Assembly (NCBI GenBank): GCA_016762995.1
Contig: JAESUT010000066.1
Coordinates: forward strand, 1-11,350
Length of the DNA: 11,350 nt
Source of the DNA: Gammaproteobacteria bacterium
Lineage (GTDB): Bacteria > Pseudomonadota > Gammaproteobacteria > Pseudomonadales > Pseudohongiellaceae
Direction of reading: 5' to 3'
The translations under genes and the position numbers were made by a program. The notes beneath the pieces were generated by a model. It saw only the letters and a program-made list of their open reading frames with translations. It ran no database searches and was not told the DNA's origin. Below are positions 5,956 to 11,350 of this stretch, in pieces (positions within the stretch are counted from its first letter, which is position 1; each line of letters begins with the position of its first letter).

Positions 5956-7530
5956 ATGAATTCCACAAGCCGAACTCTTTACAGAAAGGCACACTTCCTA
6001 GGCGCGAAAATAAAAAAACTCCGGAAAGACAATGGTTTAACGCTGGATGATCTTTCGGTTCGGTGTATTCACAAAGATGCAGATGCAGCTCCCTCAGTCT
6101 CGTACCTATCAATGATTGAGAACGGTAAGCGAATCCCTTCAGAGGACATGCTCGAAGTCATAGCTAGCATATTTCAAAAAAATCTTGAGTGGTTTTATGA
6201 TGGCTCGAATGAGCAACAACCCTTGGTTGCACCTAAAAAGGCCGCGGGAGGTATTGCTGGTATAGCGTTGGAGCCGGGGTTTCTTTTCTCAAAGGATCAT
6301 TTACAGATCGCAATTCCGGAGCTGTTATCTCAAGGGGGGATTACTGGGCGTCAATTCGGACACTTGCTGATTCGAGCGCACCAAGAGCATCACCAAAATC
6401 GATTTCCAGATCTGGAAAAAGCAGCGGAAGATGTGGGCAAAAAAGCCATGCCTCTGTCCGTTGAGGATATGTTTGGTCTATGTAAAAAGCTGGGGCTGAA
6501 AATCAAATGGTTTGATCGAGCACCTGACATCATTACCGACCCTAATAACACCGGATTTAGGACCTTGGTTCGGTCTTTTTTTGATTCACCCAATACGATT
6601 TACTGCAATGAACGCCTCAAGCGCCACCCCTCTCGATTGAAGTACGATCTGGCCACTCATATTGGCCATAGTGTTCTCCATGGTCAGGATGGGCTGCGTA
6701 GTGTCTCCGCAGTAGGCGGCAATACCTTTGATGCGAAGTCATGGTCCAATCAAACACAAACGGTCGACTCTAAAGACATACTGCATGCCTGGAGAGACTT
6801 CGAATGCAGTTTCTTTGCTGGCGCGTTGCTGTGCCCCAAAATTCCAACTAGGCAGTTTTTAGGAAGGCACGCGTATTCATTGGACAGCGCTAAGTTGCTG
6901 GAGGTTTCTGCGGCAGTACTAATGCGCAGAATGACAGCCGTTTCACCCTACCCACATTGGCATTATTTTGATGCTTACCCGCCGGGAAAACTTCGTGCTG
7001 TTTATCGAGGTAATGGAATCCCTCTACCGTGGGGCAATCTTCGCGATATGCATGATCCCTGTACACACTGGTCTGTGTTCAATATGTTGAACTCAAAAAC
7101 CACCAAACCGGCTGCTCAAATATCAGTATTGAAAAACGGCGATGATGCCCGATTGTATTGTTGTGAGTCGATCCGCACGAAAGACGCTGCCGGAAATTGG
7201 CATGTCGTCTGTGCAGGGATCGATATTGGACCTGCAATCGAAGCGCAGGGTTCATCGTTAGATGACGTCATTGATGAAATTTTTCAGGCCTGCCAATTAG
7301 GCGGGGGTTCCGCCAAAGTGCCGCAGCGAGCGGCGCGGGTGATTTCGAGTGTCGCCAACATCTTAAGCATTGCTTGGATTAGCAAGGGTTTAGAAGAGAA
7401 GGCCTCGATAATTTGCCCGCGAAGCTCAAATTGCCCAAGAGATCCCGTTTGCGTAACAAAGCCAAGCCGTAAAAGGGCAATAACAGAGGATATTCGTGAT
7501 CAAATAATTGCGCAGAGTATAGATGGGTAG
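5956..7530 (+). CDS. XRE-family regulator, DUF3612/ScfR-like, divergent from aceA
   Basis: DNA-binding regulator, probably of acetate or short-chain acyl-CoA metabolism. Residues about 13-75 form an XRE helix-turn-helix (AKIKKLRKDNGLTLDDLS, PSVSYLSMIENGKRIPSE). The rest of the 524-residue protein matches, as I recall it, the DUF3612-type regulators of Vibrio and relatives (ALEPGFLFS, ITGRQFGHLLIRAHQEHHQ, RLKYDLATHIGHSVLHG). The layout (HTH, degenerate M78-like peptidase core, Cys-containing C-terminus) parallels RamB/ScfR proteins, which control isocitrate lyase in actinobacteria. THIGH (234-238) replaces the HExxH zinc motif, so no peptidase activity is expected. C-x5-C-x5-C at 487-499 could hold a metal or Fe-S centre. 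Start: ATG 5956 with a weak GGGA about 10 bases upstream; ATG 5951 is in another frame. Its position suggests it controls aceA, and perhaps itself, through the inverted repeats in the gap. Confidence 0.85.
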   Translation: MNSTSRTLYRKAHFLGAKIKKLRKDNGLTLDDLSVRCIHKDADAAPSVSYLSMIENGKRIPSEDMLEVIASIFQKNLEWFYDGSNEQQPLVAPKKAAGGIAGIALEPGFLFSKDHLQIAIPELLSQGGITGRQFGHLLIRAHQEHHQNRFPDLEKAAEDVGKKAMPLSVEDMFGLCKKLGLKIKWFDRAPDIITDPNNTGFRTLVRSFFDSPNTIYCNERLKRHPSRLKYDLATHIGHSVLHGQDGLRSVSAVGGNTFDAKSWSNQTQTVDSKDILHAWRDFECSFFAGALLCPKIPTRQFLGRHAYSLDSAKLLEVSAAVLMRRMTAVSPYPHWHYFDAYPPGKLRAVYRGNGIPLPWGNLRDMHDPCTHWSVFNMLNSKTTKPAAQISVLKNGDDARLYCCESIRTKDAAGNWHVVCAGIDIGPAIEAQGSSLDDVIDEIFQACQLGGGSAKVPQRAARVISSVANILSIAWISKGLEEKASIICPRSSNCPRDPVCVTKPSRKRAITEDIRDQIIAQSIDG

Positions 7531-7540
7531 ATAGGGACAC

Positions 7541-7574
7541 TAACAACTTAACAACTTAACAACTTAACAACTTA
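7541..7574. repeat. Tandem repeat, four copies of TAACAACT
   Basis: The 8-base unit TAACAACT is repeated four times without change at 7541-7572, followed by TA. It starts 10 bases after the regulator stop codon. Because 8 is not a multiple of 3, the TAA recurs in all three frames. A reverse-complement relative (TTAAGTTGT) occurs at 7693-7701 just before queA. Slippage could change copy number. Its role, if any, is unknown. Confidence 0.85.
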
Positions 7575-7712
7575 GTCGTTCAAAAGCTGGCGATTGAGTT
7601 AAGATTGCGCATTCGCTAATAAGTTGTTTCAAAATGGGTAAATAAGGGCTGCGATCGCTGCCGCTCTGGTACGTTTGACCTGAACAACCTACCTTAAGTT
7701 GTGAGTATCCCC

Positions 7713-8762
7713 GTGCAAACCAGTGATTTCAAATACGACCTCCCAGATGAGCTAATAGCCAATTATCCAGCCGAAAAGCGCAGCGCTAGCAGGCTGTTGT
7801 GTCTAGATGCATCGACAGGAAAAATCCTCCACCGGCGCTTTGGGCAGCTGCTAGACTTCCTCCAGCCTGAGGATTTGCTGGTCTTTAACAATACTCGGGT
7901 AATTCCTGCTCGCCTGTTCGCACAGAAGGAGTCTGGCGGCAAAGTAGAAATACTTATCGAGCGCATGCTTGATGGCAACAGGGCCATGGCGCAGTTGCGT
8001 GCCAGCAAATCACCCAAGCCGGGCACTCGGCTACTATTCAAGGCTGAAAAAGGATCGATTCCAGGCGCAGTTGTTGAGGGCAGGGAGAACGCGTTCTTTC
8101 TGTTGAATTTCGACGCGGATGTCGATCTTCCTGCACTGCTTGTTCGTGAAGGGCATATGCCGCTGCCTCCCTATATAAAACGCAGCGACGAGGAGATAGA
8201 TGCCGAGCGCTATCAAACTATCTATGCCGAGAAGGCAGGCGCGGTGGCCGCACCCACGGCGGGGCTGCATTTCGATGAGGATGTATTTGCCGCACTGCGC
8301 GCTAAAGGTGTGGATACAGCCTATTTAACCTTGCATGTGGGTGCAGGCACCTTCCAGCCTGTCCGAGTCGATGATGTGCTCGAGCACAAAATGCACAAAG
8401 AGTTAGTGGATGTCGATGAGAAGGTCTGTCGACAGGTGGCGGCTTGCAAAGAGCGCGGAGGCCGTGTCGTTGCCGTTGGCACCACGACCGTGCGTAGTCT
8501 TGAGAGCGCTGCCAAAGATTCGTGCTTGGCGCCGTATCATGGGGAAACTGACATCTTCATCTACCCGGGCTATGACTTTCAGGTAGTGGATGCCATGGTG
8601 ACGAATTTTCATCTCTCGGAATCCACGTTGTTGATGTTGGTTAGTGCATTTTCCGAAAAAGACATGGTCTTAGGCGCTTATAACGAGGCGGTGGAGCAGA
8701 AGTACCGTTTTTACAGCTACGGAGATGCGATGTTCATTTACCATTCCGCTGGCCGCGTCTAG
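7713..8762 (+). CDS. queA: S-adenosylmethionine:tRNA ribosyltransferase-isomerase
   Basis: Cytosolic enzyme of queuosine synthesis: transfers and isomerises the ribosyl moiety of S-adenosylmethionine onto 7-aminomethyl-7-deazaguanine in the wobble position of tRNAs with GUN anticodons, giving epoxyqueuosine. The 349-residue length fits (E. coli 356). Visible family motifs: [19 protein letters not shown] at the N-terminus, [70 protein letters not shown] and [20 protein letters not shown] 7713 is preferred because it gives MQTSDF, matching MRVTDF of E. coli QueA; GTG 7701 would add four residues. Neither has a strong Shine-Dalgarno. A weak promoter may lie at 7594-7622 (TTGAGT, 17 bases, TAATAA). 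The common partner tgt does not follow; malate dehydrogenase does, so the gene seems to stand alone. Confidence 0.96.
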   Translation: MQTSDFKYDLPDELIANYPAEKRSASRLLCLDASTGKILHRRFGQLLDFLQPEDLLVFNNTRVIPARLFAQKESGGKVEILIERMLDGNRAMAQLRASKSPKPGTRLLFKAEKGSIPGAVVEGRENAFFLLNFDADVDLPALLVREGHMPLPPYIKRSDEEIDAERYQTIYAEKAGAVAAPTAGLHFDEDVFAALRAKGVDTAYLTLHVGAGTFQPVRVDDVLEHKMHKELVDVDEKVCRQVAACKERGGRVVAVGTTTVRSLESAAKDSCLAPYHGETDIFIYPGYDFQVVDAMVTNFHLSESTLLMLVSAFSEKDMVLGAYNEAVEQKYRFYSYGDAMFIYHSAGRV

Positions 8763-8768
8763 ACGCGG
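8753..8768. repeat. 16-bp perfect palindrome over the queA stop codon
   Basis: CCGCGTCT/AGACGCGG is a perfect palindrome that includes the TAG stop (8760-8762). As RNA it would form a 6-bp GC-rich stem with a CTAG loop. No T run follows, so it is a weak terminator candidate. Confidence 0.4.
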
Positions 8769-8830
8769 ATTAATCGACTTAGGCCGTCGCTATGCACTGG
8801 CTAGTTGTCTCTCATTTTTAGGCGGATTCT

Positions 8831-8838
8831 GCTATACT
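8831..8838 (+). promoter_or_regulatory. Extended -10 promoter, probably for mdh
   Basis: TATACT (8833-8838) preceded by TGC at 8830-8832 is a good extended -10, and GCGCGGCC follows as a GC-rich discriminator. A recognisable -35 at the right spacing is lacking (TCTCAT at 8810-8815; TTGTCT at 8805-8810 is too far). Transcription from about 8845 would give mdh a leader of roughly 145 bases. Confidence 0.5.
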
Positions 8839-8883
8839 GCGCGGCCCTAAGAATTTGAAATGCAGCAGCTGTTTATTTGTGTT

Positions 8884-8912
8884 GTTTGTATTCTTTGTTT
8901 GTATTCGAATAC
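8884..8912 (+). repeat. 10-bp direct repeat and 12-bp palindrome in the mdh leader
   Basis: GTTTGTATTC occurs at 8884-8893 and again at 8897-8906. The second copy runs into GTATTCGAATAC (8901-8912), a perfect 12-bp palindrome. The surrounding sequence is rich in T and G. This may be a regulator site or simple-sequence drift. Confidence 0.4.
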
Positions 8913-8917
8913 TGTTG

Positions 8918-8950
8918 GTTACTATCTATCTAGTAACTAGACGATAGTAA
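8918..8950 (+). promoter_or_regulatory. Overlapping alternative hairpins in the mdh leader
   Basis: Three perfect stems share bases. GTTACTA (8918-8924) pairs with TAGTAAC (8931-8937). TCTAG (8929-8933) pairs with CTAGA (8937-8941). TTACTATC (8919-8926) pairs with GATAGTAA (8943-8950). The first and third cannot form together, while the second fits inside the third. The region ends 21 bases before the mdh ribosome site. This looks like a switchable structure, but stems are A+T-rich and only 5-8 bp. Confidence 0.35.
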
Positions 8951-8989
8951 TTAAAACTCACCCGTTAACTAGAAGGATTGAATCGAAAA

Positions 8990-9967
8990 ATGAAAGCACC
9001 CGTGCGAGTCGCTGTAACAGGAGCAGCAGGACAGATCAGTTATTCCCTTTTATTTCGAATTGCCGCAGGCGAAATGTTAGGCAAGGACCAGCCCGTAATT
9101 TTGCAGCTGCTGGAAATTACCCCTGCCTTAGAGGCGTTAGCTGGCACGGTTATGGAGATAGAAGACTGTGCATTCCCATTGGTTGCTGGAATTATTCAGT
9201 CGGATGATCCAAATGTTGCCTTCAAGGACGCTGACTACTGTGTACTCGTTGGTGCCCGACCTCGCGGTCCGGGTATGGAGCGAAAGGATCTCTTGGAGGC
9301 TAACGCCGCTATTTTTTCTGCCCAAGGAAAAGCCATCAATGACAACGCCAGTGCTTCGGTTAAAGTATTGGTTGTGGGAAATCCAGCGAACACTAATGCA
9401 CTCATCGCTTACCGCAATGCACCTGATCTGCAGCCTGGCCAATTCACCGCGATGATGCGTCTGGATCACAACCGTGCGATAGCGCAGTTAGCCAACAAGA
9501 CTGGAAAACACAATACAGATGTCGACGGGATGATCATCTGGGGGAATCATTCGGCAACTCAGTATCCTGATATCAATCATGCAACGGTTGATGGCAGCAA
9601 GGCGACAGACCTTGTCGATGAGGCCTGGACCTTGGAGGAATTTATTCCGACTGTTCAGCAGCGTGGCGCTGCCATCATTAAGGCGCGCGGTCTATCTAGT
9701 GCTGCCTCGGCCGCCAATGCCGCCATCGAGCACATGCGTGATTGGGCGCTCGGGACCTCAGGCAAAACTGTTAGCATGGGTATCCACAGCGACGGCAGTT
9801 ACGGCGTTGAAAAAGGTCTCATCTACTCCTTTCCGGTAGTCTGTGAAGGAGGCAATTACAAAATTGTTCAGGGACTTCAGATTAGTGACGTGAGCCAGGC
9901 TCTGATGGACAAATCAGAGGCAGAACTAAAGGAAGAGCGCGACGGCGTAGCGAGTTTGCTGCCTTAA
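8990..9967 (+). CDS. mdh: Malate dehydrogenase (NAD)
   Basis: Reversible oxidation of malate to oxaloacetate with NAD in the TCA and glyoxylate cycles; cytosolic. The 325-residue protein is of the type widespread in beta- and gammaproteobacteria and distinct from the 312-residue E. coli enzyme. Visible: Rossmann motif [13 protein letters not shown] (the usual GQIGYSLL has Ser in place of Gly), [16 protein letters not shown] (substrate Arg 92 and 98), [18 protein letters not shown] (catalytic Asp 159; the usual first residue is Thr) and [11 protein letters not shown] (catalytic His 187). ATG 8990 gives the family start [21 protein letters not shown] at 8971-8977 is 12 bases upstream, slightly far; a TTG at 8978 is too close to it to be used. 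Promoter at 8831-8838 with a long structured leader. Confidence 0.97.
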   Translation: MKAPVRVAVTGAAGQISYSLLFRIAAGEMLGKDQPVILQLLEITPALEALAGTVMEIEDCAFPLVAGIIQSDDPNVAFKDADYCVLVGARPRGPGMERKDLLEANAAIFSAQGKAINDNASASVKVLVVGNPANTNALIAYRNAPDLQPGQFTAMMRLDHNRAIAQLANKTGKHNTDVDGMIIWGNHSATQYPDINHATVDGSKATDLVDEAWTLEEFIPTVQQRGAAIIKARGLSSAASAANAAIEHMRDWALGTSGKTVSMGIHSDGSYGVEKGLIYSFPVVCEGGNYKIVQGLQISDVSQALMDKSEAELKEERDGVASLLP

Positions 9968-9985
9968 GTTAAGTATCTTGCTACG

Positions 9986-10028
9986 GCGAAAGCAGCGTAA
10001 ACCCTGGCGGGGCGAGCGTTGTTTTCGC
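9986..10028 (+). terminator. Hairpin after mdh
   Basis: GCGAAAGCAGCG (9986-9997) pairs along all 12 positions with CGTTGTTTTCGC (10017-10028), using two G-U pairs; a smaller CCC-TGGC-GGG stem sits in the loop. The G-U pairs make it stable only as + strand RNA. It starts 18 bases after the mdh stop and is followed by ACCTTTGTTAATC, a poor T tract. It may end or protect the mdh transcript, or regulate the kinase gene downstream. Confidence 0.45.
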
Positions 10029-10078
10029 ACCTTTGTTAATCGTAAGGCTAGAACTCCTCACCATCTTGGGTGTCTGTA

Positions 10079-11170
10079 ATGAGCAGCAATACTCTAGACC
10101 TTATTCGCAGCAAGCAATTTTGGGTTTTTCAGCTGCTAGGCTGGTCTACCTGGGTGTTGATGCTGGTACTGCGCGACATCATCTTTGTGCCGCCTGAATA
10201 TATCTTCTCTCGAGCCCTTGTATCGAGTGTTAGTGCCGTGACAGCAATGGTGTTCACGGCAGTCCTCAGGTCTTTATACAAGCTAGTTTGGGAGCGCGGG
10301 TTCATCGTGCGTTTCTTGGTAACTTGGTTTGGCTCATTTGGGGCCGCGCTGCTTTGGCAGCCGATTCGAAATTACATATCTTTCATACCCTTCGGCGAAG
10401 TACTCAGTCTTTCGGATGCGAGTGCCCAGGATCTATTCAATAACTTGTTTAGCAGTTCTTTTCCGCTGATTCTTCTATGGAGTGGGCTGTACTTCATCAT
10501 CAAGTACTATCAGCTATTTCAGGCAGAGAAAGAGAAGAGTCTGCGGTCGGAATCTCTAGCGCATGAGGCGCAGTTGCTGATGCTGCGCTATCAGTTGAAC
10601 CCGCATTTTCTTTTCAATACGCTTAATGCCATCTCTACCCTAGTGCTGTCGTCAGCAAATGAGCGGGCGAACGAAATGCTAATTAAGTTGAGCAAATTCC
10701 TGCGTTACTCCCTTGATCACTCGCCGCTGGATAAGGTAAGTCTTGCGCATGAGCTAGAAACATCTAAATTGTATCTGGATATAGAGAAAGTGCGCTTCGC
10801 CGAGCGTCTGCGCCTTGATATAGATATTGAAAAGAAGGCGGAGCTTGCAATGGTGCCTACGATGTTGCTGCAACCGCTGATCGAGAACTCCATCAAATAT
10901 GCTATCTCGCAGTCCGAAACCGGTGGAGTGATTCGAATTAGTGCGCAGGTGAGAGAAAACACTCTGGTGTTGCAGGTTGCAGACGATGGGCCTGGCTTGC
11001 CGGAGCTCGATGGGGAAAGCGATGGCTCGGCATTTTCACAAGGCGTAGGAATTAGTAACATTCGTAATCGCCTGCAAGAGATATACTCCGGCAAGCACAA
11101 ATTGATATTCAGCAATGCCGATTCTGGCGGCCTAATTGTAACGGTTGAGATTCCCTATGACAGACAATGA
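10079..11170 (+). CDS. LytS/AlgZ-type membrane sensor histidine kinase
   Basis: Inner-membrane sensor of a two-component system. The 363-residue protein has about four hydrophobic segments (residues roughly 11-34, 45-65, 75-95 and 120-145). A short coiled linker (QAEKEKSLRSESLAHEAQ) leads to a His_kinase domain (PF06580 type). RYQLNPHFLFNTLN carries the phosphoacceptor His 176. An ATPase domain has the N box LIENSIKYA (Asn 270), DDGPGL (302-307) and GVGISNIRNRL. No extracellular sensory domain is evident, so sensing is probably within the membrane. ATG 10079 is chosen over GTG 10070 because GGG lies 8 bases before it; both are weak. Its 3' end overlaps the start of a response regulator by 14 bases, indicating a two-gene operon. 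General similarity to AlgZ is noted, but assignment to that pathway is not supported. Confidence 0.92.
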   Translation: MSSNTLDLIRSKQFWVFQLLGWSTWVLMLVLRDIIFVPPEYIFSRALVSSVSAVTAMVFTAVLRSLYKLVWERGFIVRFLVTWFGSFGAALLWQPIRNYISFIPFGEVLSLSDASAQDLFNNLFSSSFPLILLWSGLYFIIKYYQLFQAEKEKSLRSESLAHEAQLLMLRYQLNPHFLFNTLNAISTLVLSSANERANEMLIKLSKFLRYSLDHSPLDKVSLAHELETSKLYLDIEKVRFAERLRLDIDIEKKAELAMVPTMLLQPLIENSIKYAISQSETGGVIRISAQVRENTLVLQVADDGPGLPELDGESDGSAFSQGVGISNIRNRLQEIYSGKHKLIFSNADSGGLIVTVEIPYDRQ

Positions 11171-11350
11171 TTTGAGTAGAATGAAGGCAATTATCGTCGA
11201 TGACGAAGAGCTAGCTAGGCAGGGTTTGGAGATGCGCCTTAGCGAGTTCGACAATGTCGAGATTGTTAAGTGTTGTGCGAATGCAAGCGAGGCACTGAAG
11301 GCGATCGCCGAGTTAGAGCCAGATTTGGTGTTTCTCGACATTCAAATGCC
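11157..11350 (+). CDS. Response regulator, receiver domain (truncated by window end)
   Basis: Partner of the preceding kinase. Only 64 residues are present: a CheY-like receiver with the acidic pair in IIVDDEELARQG and the phosphoacceptor Asp in LVFLDIQMP near the end. Kinases of the LytS type usually pair with LytTR DNA-binding regulators, so a LytTR domain is expected beyond the window; this is inference. ATG 11157 overlaps the kinase stop by 14 bases (translational coupling). ATG 11181, in the same frame, would give MKAIIVDDE, also a normal start for the family. Confidence 0.9.
   Translation, partial: MTDNDLSRMKAIIVDDEELARQGLEMRLSEFDNVEIVKCCANASEALKAIAELEPDLVFLDIQM

Noticed and set aside
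7647..7665. GCGATCGC octamer with near-palindromic flanks before queA
   Set aside because: A single copy of a common palindromic octamer; no evidence of function here.
10717..11115. Long open frames opposite or within known genes (for example opposite the kinase, mdh, queA and the synthase)
   Set aside because: They lie on the reverse or shifted frame of clearly coding genes, lack ribosome sites and family motifs, and are explained as shadows.

Overview
The window looks like a chromosomal segment of a free-living, probably marine, gammaproteobacterium. This is inferred from several signals: a Pseudomonas-type long isocitrate lyase with the KQCGH active site, a 325-residue [13 protein letters not shown] malate dehydrogenase, a tRNA-Leu(CAA) with encoded CCA, and an XRE regulator of the kind I remember from Vibrio and its relatives. 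Base composition is close to 50% GC. No phage, insertion sequence, CRISPR array or integration scar was seen. Taxonomy below class level cannot be fixed from the sequence alone.

Layout. (1) Positions 1-2811 hold a branched-chain amino acid pair: a 2-isopropylmalate/citramalate synthase on the + strand, preceded by a possible 20-codon leader with a hairpin, and a convergent 3-isopropylmalate dehydrogenase (leuB) on the - strand, only 20 bases apart. (2) Positions 2812-3779 hold an unreported-looking 55-residue membrane protein gene on the - strand, a tRNA-Leu(CAA) on the - strand, a strong tRNA promoter with a long nested hairpin in its leader, and the aceA terminator. (3) Positions 3780-7530 form a glyoxylate-shunt control module: isocitrate lyase (aceA) and a small unknown gene (98 aa) on the - strand, and a divergent XRE/DUF3612-like regulator on the + strand. 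The 203-base gap between the divergent genes carries a perfect 12-bp inverted repeat and a second hairpin whose arm recurs just upstream of aceA. (4) Positions 7531-8768 hold an 8-bp tandem repeat and queA (queuosine biosynthesis), without its common neighbour tgt. (5) Positions 8769-9967 hold malate dehydrogenase with a long leader that can form alternative hairpins. (6) Positions 10079-11350 hold a LytS/AlgZ-type membrane sensor kinase and the start of its overlapping response regulator, cut by the window end.

How the genes relate. AceA makes glyoxylate and succinate from isocitrate, and Mdh oxidises malate from the TCA and glyoxylate cycles. The divergent regulator is placed to sense acetate/acyl-CoA status and control aceA, by analogy with RamB. 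LeuA/CimA and LeuB act on acetyl-CoA-derived 2-oxoacid chain extension. leuC, leuD, aceB and tgt are not in the window. The most useful leads are the regulator/98-aa gene/aceA module with its operators, the 55-aa membrane protein, the structured tRNA leader and the switch-like mdh leader.
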